Source of the DNA: Tridacna crocea
Taxonomy: Eukaryota; Mollusca; Bivalvia; Cardiida; Cardiidae
Direction: 5' to 3'
Length of the DNA: 64,000 nucleotides
NCBI GenBank assembly: GCA_943736015.1
Contig: OX031059.1
Coordinates: 55,067,159-55,131,158 of the forward strand
Shown here: one piece after another, positions 10,757 through 24,200 of the stretch
How positions within the stretch are numbered: the first letter of the stretch is position 1
How the letters are laid out: the number at the start of each line of letters is the position of its first letter
Notes under the pieces: model-generated
The model's database searches: none
What the model was told of the DNA's origin: nothing
The model's input: the letters and a program-made list of their open reading frames with translations, nothing else
Translations under genes and position numbers: made by a program

Positions 10757-11003
10757 ATATGGCTTGCAACACGCGAAAAGGGGCATTAGGACATTTGCAT
10801 AAAGTGGAGTGTGCAGGCTGATCCGGGACGGCACTTTCTGTTTGTTAGTAATTTTCTGTTTTGCGCAAGTCTAATGCAGCACAAAATCTAATGTAGTCGT
10901 AAAGTGCCGTCTCGGATCAGCCTGCGCGGATTGCGCAGGCTGATCTTAGACGACACTTTACGCAAATGTCCGAATGCCCCTTTTCGCATGTTGCAAGCCA
11001 TAT
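10757..11003. repeat. GCAACAYGCGAAAAGGGGC hairpin element, copy 2
   Basis: Inverted ends TATGGCTTGCAACACGCG...GCATGTTGCAAGCCATA and a GCCTGCGCGGATTGCGCAGGC core. Confidence 0.8.
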
Positions 11004-11025
11004 CAGACATATGCTACTGGTGACA

Positions 11026-11241
11026 TTATTTGGCTTGCAACACGCAAAAAGGGGCATTGGGATATGTGTTAAGTATTGCCTTGGATCAGCCTGTGCAAGC
11101 TAATTGGAAACAATACTTTGTTTTATGTAATTTTCTGCTTTGCTCAAGTCAACTGTAGCATAAAATCTAATGTAGTCGTAAAGTGCCTTCACATCTTAAG
11201 CAAATTTCCATATGCCCCTTTTCATGTAATGCAAGTCGTAT
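11026..11241. repeat. GCAACAYGCGAAAAGGGGC hairpin element, copy 3 (decayed)
   Basis: Starts TTTGGCTTGCAACACGC and ends ATGCAAGTCG; shorter and more diverged than its neighbour 23 bp away. Confidence 0.65.
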
Positions 11242-11354
11242 TGTAGTCAGCCTTTCAGAAATCTTGCCCAAAATTTAAAAATACGATAAGTGGATAAGTA
11301 TCACTTAGTTCCTTAAGTAGTAACGCAACACAATAGTAATTGATGAAGTAAATT

Positions 11355-11360
11355 TTTATT
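11355..11360 (-). terminator. TECR poly(A) signal candidate
   Basis: TTTATT on the plus strand is AATAAA on the gene strand, about 715 bp beyond the stop. The intervening 3' UTR would include a whole TTAA hairpin MITE (11634-11862). This is a weak call because the region is very AT-rich. Confidence 0.3.
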
Positions 11361-11633
11361 TCATAAAATGCATTTCTGATTATTTCCAAAATAATAATTA
11401 GAAAAAAAAAAATCTAAAAATTGATCATAAAATAAGTGAAATAAATGATCAGGAAAAAATCTTTAGTAACATCTTTTTTTCATTGTTGAAAAGTAACATT
11501 ATTGGTAGTGCTTGTCTTTAAGTAACATAAAATCTTCATTGGTATCTGGTAGTTCAGATAGAGGTCTTAACTAACTAAAAGCCATTTGCTATCTGCAGCA
11601 AAATTAAATAAGAAATGTACAGTCCATACAAAT

Positions 11634-11862
11634 TTAACCCATTACCACACAATGAATACTTTTGACACCCCTGAGGAAAAAGCCTTTTGAAAACATTGTG
11701 GGAAAAGGAGAAAATGCTGGTAACCAGCATTTTCTACTTTTCCCACAATGTTTTCTACCCTATGAAAGCAAAATTGCGTCATTTGAGCCACTTTGAAATT
11801 GTCGTCTACAGATGCTCTCTATTTGGTTAGGTCTAAAATTTTGCCGTGTGGTAAAGGGTTAA
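11634..11862 (+). repeat. TTAA hairpin MITE, subfamily A
   Basis: Clean TTAA ends; hairpin with one mismatch (TTCTACTTT). It lies in the likely TECR 3' UTR. Confidence 0.85.
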
Positions 11863-12075
11863 GTGTAGTAAACTACAAGAGTATTAGATCTTGTCCAGTA
11901 CTTCTTCATTATTGAGAATGGTTTACTGATGAACATTTTACATGGTTAAAAACAAATAAAACACTGATTCAGAAAAAAAGTGAAAATTCTGAAAGTGCTC
12001 TTTTGATCAATAGTTAAAATCATCAATAGTGTCTAAAATCTTAATGATACAGTCATTTTGGTGTGTTTTAAATAT

Positions 12076-12203
12076 TCAAATAAGAAATGGAACAATGCTC
12101 CTTCTTCCTCTAGGATAGCTTGGAAACTCCTCCTTGTAGTTCCTGTGTTTGCCGAGTGCCCAAACAGTCATCTGACAGAATCCACACAATGTAAATAGTG
12201 CAG
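12076..12203 (-). CDS. TECR: TECR last exon
   Basis: Acceptor TTTATTACAG; the exon runs to TGA at 12076-12078. It encodes [17 protein letters not shown]-like sequence (here [15 protein letters not shown]) and the C-terminal VPFLI typical of TECR. Confidence 0.95.
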
Positions 12204-15200
12204 CTGTAATAAATAATACATAAAACTACAGATTAACCCTTTCCCAAACGACAAACTTTTGGACGAGACCAAAATGAAAGCATTTGCAGACGAAAATTCA
12301 ACTCTTGCTGAAAAGATGATTTCTGTCTCTGATAGGGTAGAAAACATTGTGGGAAAAGGAGAAAATGCTGGTTACCAGCATTTTCTCCTTTTCCCACAAT
12401 GTTTTCCAGACCCGTAAAAACCAAGGATTGTTTGGGAAAGGGTTAAGCTATTGCTTATCAAATACAACGTTTTTATGCTACAACATTTTATAGCTCTGCA
12501 AATCATTGTAGGAGGAAAGAAGTCTAAATGTTAGCAACTGCTCCTTTACCCACAATGTTTTCTTTACTTTAGAGAAAAAAAAGCATTTTTACCTTTCCTC
12601 CAAATGTTATTTCTTCATCATTTACAATACTTTTTTGCCAAGTCTACAGTCTGATCATAGGAGGATTTAGTTACCATTTATAAAAAGCGGCAACTATATC
12701 ATACTGCCCAATTGCTGTACACCAAATTGGTTTTGTAATATTCATTTCATAACATTTTTACAAATGAGACACGTCACACAATAAGGGACCCTCTGGGAAC
12801 TGCGAAAAGTGTCAAAGTTGGTCAGACTGCACAGATTGCACAGTAAGCATAGTAAGGTAGAATGACCACTTTTCATATGATAATTATTATAAAAGCGAAA
12901 AGTGTTGACCCTGGTCAGACTGCATGGATTGGTTTTTTCTGTATGAAAAGTGGTCATTCTGCCTTACTATACTTACTTTACAGTCATCTTTAACCATCAA
13001 CTTAAACTGACCTGCACTATCTTTGATCTGTTTTCATCTAATTGGTGTACAGAGAATTCCTAGTTGACCCTTTTTGAATGATAGTCAAAAATGAAGAAAT
13101 CCAAAAGTAATATGCTCAAACACTGTTAATATTTGGGATTGACAAATGACTGTCAACTTTGACAAACAGTAACTGTTCATAGATATCATTCACACCCAAT
13201 GTTCAAACCAAAGATTATTTGAATTATTTGAGCCTTGCTCTAAGACATGGAGGCTAAATGCATCTCTGCATGATACCAAGCAAGTCATCATAATTATGGA
13301 TCCATGATATCTATTTTGTTTTGCAACCAACTGAATCATGAGGTAAAAGGGTTCTTCTACTCAGCAGAAAACTGACCAATAGAAAAAAGTATTGACCCAT
13401 GTCAGCCTATGCAGGCAATACTTTTTGCAGTTCCATTATCCCATTTTTCACAGAGAAAGGCTCATTTACAACAAGTATACCTGGCAGACACTGTGTCATA
13501 ACTGTAAACCCAATCCATGAAATCGCTTCATAGGTGTAATTTGGACAAGATACAAAATTGAACATTATATTCAGTGGGTTACTGTCTGGAAATGGGATTT
13601 TTCTCACTTTGGAACCTGTAAATGAATATGGGAAAAAAAATGTTTATTGACACAAAAGTTTCATTCCTCATTTGAGATCACGCCGATATACATCAAATGT
13701 AAGGGTTGAATCCTTTACCACACAGTCTTAACCCTTTCCCAAACAATCCTGGTTTTTACGGGTCTGGAATAGTAACTTTTGAAAACATTGTGGGAAAAGG
13801 AGAAAATGCTGGTAACCAGCATTTTCTCCTTTTCCCACAATGTTTTCTACCCTCTCATAGACAGAAATCATCTTTTCAGCAAGAGTTGAATTGTCGTCTA
13901 CGAATGTTTTCAATTTGGTCTAGTCCAAAAGTTTGTGATTTGGGAAAGGGTTAAGTTTCAACGACCCTGTAAAAGAATGCTTTAGAAAATATTGTAGGAT
14001 GACGAAAAAATACTGGTGACCAACATTTGCTTCTTTTCTCATACTGTTTTTTACTTATCCATAGATAGTACGATCATTTGAAAACAAAAATTAAATTGTT
14101 GCCTATAACTGACTTCAGTAATGACAAGTAAAAAATTTTGCTATCTAGTTAAGTGCTAAACAAGAGCATTGCATGTTGGTGACAACACTTGGCAGCAGTT
14201 GCTTTCTGTGAAATTCTATGTAAAAAGAGGGGCATAATTTATGTTTTTATATTTTAAATTCAACTTTTATCATATGCTACCTGAAAGCACAGAGTACATG
14301 TATTAACCCTTTGCCACACAATGATAACTTTTGACGATCCTTTGGAAACAAGCCTTTTGAAAACATTGTGAGAAAAGGAGCAATTGCCGCTAACCAGTAT
14401 TTTCTCCTTTTCCCACAACATTTTCTAACCTATCGATAAACAGTTACACCATGTGAGCCATGTTGAAACTGTCGTCTGCAAATGCTTTCAGTTTGAAATG
14501 GGGCTAAAATTTTGTCGTCTGGTAAAAAGTTAAGTCTGACCCAGCTTTCTACTATGTCAAAGCCTTTTTCTTCAAGGTCATCAAAACCTGACAATGTTTG
14601 GCAAAGGTTTACATTTTGACCTTTAACTAGATCACATGACAGGATAAACATGTAACCAATTGTTTGAAAATTCCAGTGGTTTCCCGGTACAATTATTTTC
14701 CATGAACATGTAAATGTCGTCTACTTTCTAACCTCAATACAATGTGTGATAAAAAATTTCAGTCTTTACCTGCAGGCCTCAAGTTTTTGAACAGCAAGTG
14801 TGCTGAAAAGTTACCCAATTCACCAAACTGAAAAAAAAAAAAAAAATATAGAAAAATTACAAACATATGTTGGTATATGACACCATTCCATACAGTATTG
14901 AAAAATAATTAAGTCAAAAATTGAATTGGAAAACACTTTTGTGCATTGCATATCATTGGTTAAGTCCAATAACTTATTTAATTGGTTCTTTAACTTACCG
15001 AAAATTTCACTACTGTAATATTACAATGTCAGACGAAGTCTTCAGCTGTTGATTGAAACAGATACGTCAAAAAATTTTAATGTGGTATAACTCCTTTCTA
15101 TTTCCTATAACACATGCATTTTCTACCCTTTCACAAACTTTAATAAACCACATCAATGCAATTTTGGCTCTGCCCCATTAATATGCCCTTTGTAAACGCT

Positions 15201-18200
15201 CTTAATATTTAGAGAGGTCCAAATTGTTTTTGTCGTTGCTGAAACTAAATCATAAATTGTGAATTATAAGATACATTTTATAAGAATGTTTCTGAAGTAA
15301 TGTATACAAATCTGTCCCATTCATGGGGTAAAAAACAACAAAATTTTAGACTTGTCCAAATTGAAAGTATTTGCAGACACCAAAAGAAAAGTGACTAAAA
15401 ATTTGAAATTTGTATTGAAGAGGAGAGAAAACATTGTAGGAAAAGGAGAAAATGCTGATTACCAGCATTTTCTCCTTTTCCCACGATGTTTTATTATCAA
15501 GGCATCTTTCTCAGGGTCGTCAAAAGTCGGCACTGTGTAGTAATGACTTAACTTAGAATATAAATTGTTACTTACAATGAAAGCAGCAAGGCCTGTATAT
15601 ATTTGAGCATCTCCATAACATGGTGTAGTATAGAGAGGGTGGTTAACAAAGTAGGCTACTAGAGCTGCAAATCCCCAGTAATAGGTGGAATTCTACAAAC
15701 AGCATATATAGGAAATACCAGTGAGATAACAGATATTGTTTATTTTAGACATCATTAAATTTTAACTGCAGTATATACATATATATGTAGTGAAATCATG
15801 TTTGTTTAAGCTGGTGCTGTTTTATTACTTCAAACTTTGGCAGATATGCAGTTGGAAAATAGTGAGGCAGTAATTTTAATTTCCTATGGTATAAAACTGC
15901 TGTCAGAGGCACAATTGCGAAATAAATATAACATTTTTAAATATAAGCATCACCACTAATACATGTACTTTGAACAAAGACTATAATTTTCACTGACTCT
16001 TTGGTAAGTGATAAAATTTTCAACTCTGAAATCTTTGTGAAGATATTAAGTTTAAAACTTTTATGATGTGAAACGATCTAAAAGGCTACAAAAATTCCTT
16101 TGATAAGATCAACATTGACATCATCCTATTTTCAAGTAAATTCCTAAGGACAGACTTTCTGGTCTCTTATGTTGTCTTTGTAATAAAGCCACAGCATGTT
16201 TTCTTATTATGTATACATGTAACTTATATTTGACATAAAATTTTGTGACAAATTAAACATCAGTAAAGTCATGATACATAATTTCAAGCACAGTATGCTG
16301 GACCATTCTCCAAGAGAAATAACACAAAATGTTGACTGTCTATTCAACTGTCAAAACCGGTGATCATTGTAAGGTTCAGGGCTTTTTCTCTTTAATTCTT
16401 TACTACACAATCCCAATTTTTAATGAACCTGAGACAGAAGCCTATAGAAAACATTGTGGGAAAAGGATAAAATGCTGGTAACCAGCATTTTCTCCTTTTC
16501 CCACAATATTTTCTACCCTATCAAAGAAAACAATCATCATATTAATAAGATTTAATCTGTTGCCTGAAGATGCTTTGAATTTGGTCCAGTCCAAAAATTT
16601 GTCGTTTGGTAACACATAGGAGAAATTGCTGGTGACCAGCATTTTCTCCTTTACTCACAATGTTTCCTAACCCACAGAGTTACATGTCAGCTTCTTTAAA
16701 ACTATATTTTTCCTGAGCATACAGTCTTGACAAAGCTGTAAGTCTCATTCATAAAAATATGGTGGCATCAAGCTGTACTCATTCTAAATTACAGTCCTGA
16801 GAAACATTTGTGATAAAAAGAATCTCACATTCTTTGGGATTTGAGATAAAAATTTTATTCAATCATTCACTTAACTCTTTACCACACAATGAAGACTTTT
16901 GACGACCCTGAGGTGGAAGCCATTTGAAAACATTGTGGGAAAAGGAGACAATGCTGGTAACCAGCATTTTCTTCTTTTCCCACAACATTTTCTACCCCTC
17001 CAGAACAAACTTTATTTAATGAGTCGCATTAACTTTGTTGTGTGCCAAATACTTTCAATTTGGACTAAAATTTTGGCATTTGGTAAAGAGTTAACAGTAT
17101 TTGTCTGCCCTTGTTTCAAAAACTTTTTATTCCAAAAGCCAACCTATACTACACATAGTATTTCAATACCTAAGTTAAAATGTAAAGACAGAATTTTAGC
17201 CACATTTGCGATTGTGACTTTCTACTAAAATTTTACCTAATTAAAAAATTCTATCTAGTACGAAAGTCTATATATCTAATTCAAAAACAGTAACTATGAT
17301 CACTTAGGTGCATACATAATTACACAAGAACTTGCCTTGAAAATATTGGCAATAGGCATCGTTGAATGAGAAAACCTGTGTACAAATACTGTCTCTAGGA
17401 GTCTTTTTGCATAATGGAATGTCCAGCAGCCTGCAGCAACACTAGAATTCAGAAGGAAAGTGTTTTACTAATATACCAGCAACTTACTTGACACAATTAG
17501 GAAATATTGCATTTCTGCCAAGATCTGTGTTCTTATATGTCTGGTTTGTATATAAGAACTTGGGTCAATGCATTTCTCAAAGATGCTTCCAATAGGACCA
17601 CTTCAACAAAGATGAAACTTAACTCGTTAGTCGTTACCAAACGACAAAATTTAAGGTTTGTCCAAATCAAAAGCATTTGCAGACTACACATTAAAAGTGG
17701 CTGAAAATTTGAAATTTGTCATGTGAAAGTTACCAGCATTTTCTCCTTTTCCCACAATGTTTTCTACAGACTTCTTTCTAAGGGTCATCAAAAGTAGGGA
17801 TTGTGAGGTAATGGGTTAACTAATATATCAGCAAAATAATCACACAATTTACATGACACAATTACATTACATTGCATTTCTGCCACAATTTGTTTTCTAA
17901 TATGTCTGATTCATTTATAAGAACTTGGGTCAGTACGTTTCCCAAAGACGCTCCCAAATGCACCTCTTCAACAAAGATGACACTTAACAAATCTACCACC
18001 TTAACATGAGCCATGATTTACAGTCAAATGAGTACACCAGAAAACAAAGTGGCACATGGAGACCAGAATGGTTGTAATGATTCAGATAAGCTTCACTTAA
18101 CATTTTCTAATCCAACAAATCAAACCCATGACTGCAGTAAAAGAGATAGGCATTACCAGGCAGTAAAAACACAAGTTGTTAAAATTCCAAATGTACTTAT

Positions 18201-21200
18201 GCAAGAATGTTTTTCCATAAAATTGGACAATGCACATCTTTTACAATCTGGTTATGATCTCTATCAGTCGGCAGGGTAATTTAAACCTTTGTTCTATTGA
18301 AAAGTTTGGAACAGTTTCGTTCCCTCTTTAGAAAGTAAATAATAAGAATGGTAAAGGGAGTTTTAATCTGTTTGTGACATGCACAGTTTATAACCAGACA
18401 ACAGATTCACAGCAACTGCAGACAACAAATTAAATCTTGGCAATATGACAATTTCTGACTTTGATAGGGTAGAAAATATTGTGGGAAAAGGAGAAAATGC
18501 TGGCTACCAGCATTTTCTCCTTTTTCCACAATGTTTTCTATAGGCTTCTTTCTCAGGGTCGTTAAAGGTTGGGATTGTATGGTAAAGAGTTAATTAATAT
18601 AATTATTTTTCATAGCTACATAGAGATCAAAATGTTTCTTTTTTGTCTTGAGTTATGTTTCATTGACATCAATCACAGTATATAAACGAACTGTACCCAA
18701 ACCGGATCTTGCGAGTAAATTCCATGAATCGATTGGTGAAAACAGGTGGGTGCCTTTGAATAATTGAGATCGACAGGTTGTTGTGACTTTCACACAACTT
18801 GTAAACATTTCCATCATTGAATGAAATAATGTATCTTTCAAATAAATACACCACTTACCATCTTTGGCCGTGTAATTGCTGATAAAGTGCAATACTCGTC
18901 TTCACTTCTTTTGCTCACTTCTATACATGCTGTTTTCACAAGGCAATTTATGTATAATTCCGTCTATTTATCCGATACCCATTTGTAAAGTTTTGTTTCT
19001 AAATGTATGCTCTTCACAAAGCAGCCAATATATGCCGACAAAATTTGTTAAAATTACCTAAAAATGTATGGAAATTCTGCATGGCGAACGATTTGATACT
19101 GTACCCTTCTTGCAAATATCAAGTAAATGATCTGTACATTACTTGCGAGTTGGCTGAACGAATTCTTGCGAGTACCATACGGGGATTTCCATTGCTTTAT
19201 ACCTACACAAGAGCGAAGCATCCATTACGCACGTTACTAGAGTGCTCAATACAAACTTTGTTTCTCAATTTATTCATTACATTGTCATTTCAATGCAGTT
19301 GTACTGAAGAATCTTTGAAATTTTTGTGGCAAAAAGGTGGAACTCCTCGTTACAAGCAATTTCACCCTTTGCCACAACACTTTGTATGCTGTATAAAATC
19401 TAATATACATATCACAAGTAAAAAATATTAGCTGTGATTATATGTGAATCATTTCTAAGTATACGTTCAAAATGACACGAATTTGTCTCATTGGCAAAAA
19501 AATAACATGAGCTTCGCACAGCAGTGCATATACGCCCAAAGGGGCTTGTCAGTGAAATGGGTTAAAATCTAGAACCCTACAGAGATCCAAATTTGAAAAG
19601 TCACATGCAAAACCACACATCATAGAGATTCATTGTACTAAGTTGCATATCATTCCGATGGAAACTGTGCGTGCATACAAAAAATGCTAACGGTGACCGA
19701 CCGTGGCCATAACATAATACGACCCTTCCATCGTATAAAAAAAAAAAATCAAAGTGCTGTCAGCACTGTAATCGGTCGACACTGAATAATCTCTAACCTA
19801 CCCATTCGACCCCTCGTCTCATGTGTACAACCTTATCCTCGTACCACCACATATGAAATACGCTATTTTATATTATAAAAGTGGAGCAATGATTTTTGTT
19901 CTTTTGTCATTATCAGTGCCATTTCTGAACACCATTCGTTGTATGTTTTGTTGAAGGATTACGTGTCACAAGGACTATGTGTCACATTTTATTTGCGTCT
20001 TTAGTTCATGCAGAGTGTACTGCACAGCTCTTTTATTACAGCAGGGTATGGGTGGAGCTGTATTTTATTTCCATAAGTTAGTGTTGAAATCGGTGATCAA
20101 GGCCGACCAGAATAAAACACAATATCAAATATGAAACACGTGGAGATAATTTATGTTACAGCTGCGACAGGTCATTGAACATCTATTCTTGTGGCTGTAA
20201 ACAGTCACTGAAGATCGGGTTTTTGAGAGAAAAGCAGCCAAACATAATAGTACAAAAAGACTCAGTTTTATTCTGCTTCCTTTTCATGTGTTACAGGTGG
20301 CCCTTCAGATTTTGGGACAAAAATTTTACAAAAATACAAAAAAAAAAAAATCTTTATACTCCCAAAGCCGTATAATTTTCTTTCATTAAACCCCAGTAGT
20401 CGAAAACCATCCGACAACAAGAGAAATAAGAGATTTACCACAGCCCAGGTCGACACCGACGGGACACACTGTCTATTTTTACAATTTGCTCATTTACATA
20501 CTGGGAATACACAGACGAAGCTTCAAACATAGCGTCCGAAGAAGACGTTATGGAAAATAAATACATGTTTCTTATGGAATTTAAGCGTCATTAGTCACAT
20601 TCCAGTCACTTATTTATAATTAACATTCCCACATTGTTTTTTTTTTTTTTGGGGGGGGGGGGCGAAATCTTAAAATAGCCTAATGGGCAACGTAGTCTTT
20701 TAAGGGAATACCACCCCAATTTTCTTTTGTAATATTGTGATTCTTAATTATTGATAATTTGTATTGTTTTTTCATATAAATTTCAGTGATATATATATAT
20801 ATATTATTTAATTTTGTGTGATGTGAAAAATCTATATACCCACCTTTAAGGAACAGAACGAATCCATGCAATAAAATTTCACAATTTGTATTCATCTGCT
20901 AATAGATAAAAAGAGGGATTCATCTGCTTTTCCTGATACGGCATCTTAGACTCATCCAATTTAGGGGAAAATTTACAGATCTGCTTAATAAAAGTATAAT
21001 TTTGAAAAAGAATAGAAAATGTTACGAGAAAGGAAGAAATTGTTCGTTGAGTGTAATTTCTTCTCAAATTCTTACAATATTTTCTTAAGTGATTGACTGA
21101 TGACTCATTTCTATAAGGAATAGGAATAACCACTATAAAACAGTATTTCGCATAAAACCTTCAGATACTTCAAGGAACTTGTGAACATCCCTAAATGGTG

Positions 21201-24200
21201 TCTTTCTTTATGGGGCTTTTTTAAAATGGTGGCACATAAACAAGCCTTGAAACTCACTGTCTTAGTATCATCATTACGTAGCAGAGGCCTATTACATAGC
21301 TTCAAATCTTTTTGAATACTTTTGAAGTTTTTTTTTTTAATACGAAATTGTTTCTTTTCTTTGTGAGTCAAATTCTGAAATTTCGATCTTGAGGTTTTTC
21401 CGTTATGGATTTCCAAATTATGATTTATTATATCACCAAAGCTTGTGGCTGACAGTTTGCTGTAAAGGCATCTGAATTACTCCATTTTATACATGAAAAT
21501 GTATAGATTTATACCATCAGGCATCAGATTTTTTATCCCAAGAACCGTACAGAATATTTGAAAAAACTCCCAAGACATCGTACAGATAGATTTCGTAAAC
21601 TCGCAAGTAAGGGTACGAATCACCAGCAAGAAACGTACAGTTGACCTACTTTACATAGAGGCATTAATTCTTATCTTTTATGTTCAAAATCGAACTTTAA
21701 AATGCCCAATACCGCAAATGTCTTTTTTAATTAATTAATTGCACCGGTTCAAACTCAGAAAACGTGTTTGAGCCAGCCTTAACATGATAAAAGCTGATTT
21801 AAGATCGGGTCTACTGCAAATGACGCTGTAGCCTGCGGTGAGTATTGAAAATTTCAGTGTTTTAAAGCTAAGAATGATTATCAAGCAGTTTATGTATTAA
21901 CAATACAGGTGTTGCATAAACTATACATAAAGATTCACATAGTTTACATTCAGCAGTATGAAAGACGCAACAATTTTTATCTCGGCTGTCTCTAATGCAA
22001 AGTGGACATCATTGAAATTTACTCACAATATCCGGTTCGGGTACAGTTCGTTTATATACTGTGTCAATGCAGCAAGTGCATTTAACCCTTTAGCAAACAG
22101 TCCCTGGTTTTTATGACCCTGAGATATAAGTCTTTTGAAAATATTGTGGGAAAAGGTGAAAATGCTGGTAACCAGCATTTTCTCCTTTTTGCACAATGTT
22201 TTCTACCCTACTGGAAACAGTTTTCAGTTTTTGGCAATGTTTATTTTGTCATCTACAAGTGCTTCAATTGGGATCAGTGTAGATTTTTTTGTTTGGTAAA
22301 GGGTTAAATCAGCACTGAGCACAACACTCTTTTCAAGATACTAGTTTCTATCTCATGTAGAAAACTGTGACCTTGACCTTTGATGGATTAATCTCAAAAT
22401 CAATAGGGATCATCTACACTCCGAGACGAATGTTTGTTCCAAATTTGACAAACCTAGGTTAATTCTGTGTCTAGTTATCATCCAGACAAGGTTTGGCCTA
22501 TATATCAACATGTTGAAGGTCACTGTGACCTTGACATTTGACAGATTGACCTCAAAACCAATAGGGATCATCTACATTCCCAGACGCATATCTGTGCCAA
22601 ATTTGACGAACCTAGGTCAATTCTGTGTCTAGTTATCATCTGGTCAAGGTAAGGTCTACCGACTAACAGATGGACAATGTGCTAAGTAATATACCCCCAC
22701 TTTGTTGAAGGGGGGAATAATTAGCACTGAACATCACTACCGAGCTATCTGGGCACTGCAAAAAAAAGGAATGTTATGTGAAGCGGCTTACTTGACAACC
22801 CAAGCTCGTGGAACATCAGCATCTTTTCCATATATGATGGCTGGACGAAAGTAGAATATTAAGTATATGACAAGAGGTCCTGCATACTCAGTCATGAACA
22901 CCTGAAAATTTAATTTAGATCATTGCACTTTAATGCCAAAAAAAAAAAACACATACGAAACTAATGCAGACAGTGTAAATCAAGAATATACAGTCTGATC
23001 TCTAAACTGAACCAACTGCTAATTGCTTACTGATCAGCATAAAATCCCTTCATATGTAAAATAACTCTTTTTTCCAAAGGACAAAATTTGGACTTGTCCA
23101 AATTGAAAGCATTTGCATAATTATGACAAAGTACACATCAATAAAAAATTGAATTTTGATTTTGGAAAGGATGAAAAAATTGTGGGAAAAGGAGAAAATG
23201 CTGTATACCAGCATTTTCTCCTTTTCCCACAATGTTTTCAAAAGCTTTCCTTCTCGGGGTGGTTAAAAGCCCGGATAATGTAGAAAAGAGAAAACTGAAT
23301 CTTAAGCAGTTAAAAGAAGTCATATTGTGTTTCTAGCAATGAAAGCCATATGACATTGATATTGCTGTAGAACGGCACTGATTCATGTATGTACTAGCAA
23401 GTTATTTGAATCTTCAGCAGTCAAAAGAAGTCATATTGTGTTTCTAGCAATGAAAGCCATATGACATTGATATTGCTGTAGAATGGCACTGATTCATGTA
23501 TGTACTTAGCAAGTTATTTGAATCTTAAGCAGTCAAAAGTGTTTCTAGCAATGAAAGCCATATGACATTGATATTGCTGTAGAACGGCACCGATTCATAC
23601 TACCAAGTTATTTGTCCGCAACGCTTTGAATCCTACCAGACACGTTTAGTGTTTTAGCTACGCATTTGTTGCAAATTTTCATGTTTGTAAAAACATAACT
23701 GACAAAGCTACCACGCTAGGATATGGATTGACCTCAAATTTACCAATAAACCAATAATCATCAAGTTCACCTGTTAACCATTTTGATAAAGGCTTTCAAA
23801 ACTACAGTAGTAAAAGAGAAAAGGCTTGCAATCAGGTGTGTTTCTCTTTTTTTCCAATGATTTTGTGTACCCTTTAACGCTTTATCACACAATGCCGACT
23901 TCAAATGACCCTCAGGAAGTCTTTTGAAAACATTGTGAGAAAAGTAAAAAATGCTGGTAACCAGCATTTACTCCTTTTCCTGCAATGTTTTCTACCAAGT
24001 CAAAGGAAAATTTCATCATTTGAGCCACACTGAAATTGTTGTCTGCAAATGCTTTGAATTTGGATGGGTCTAACATTTTGTCGTGTGGTAATGAGTTAAA
24101 ATAAACTTCTGTCACCTAAGCAAAATTTGTCATCTACAAGTGCTTCCATTTGGGAATTGGTCTAAAATTTCCTAGTTGGGTAAAGATTTAAATACATAAA

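Noticed and set aside
18013-18279. 88-codon plus-strand frame
   Set aside because: No similarity recognised and no splice context; it is inside a repeat-rich intron.
19003-19431. 142-codon plus-strand frame in a TECR intron
   Set aside because: It runs through a decayed hairpin MITE and has no recognisable domain. Probably chance.
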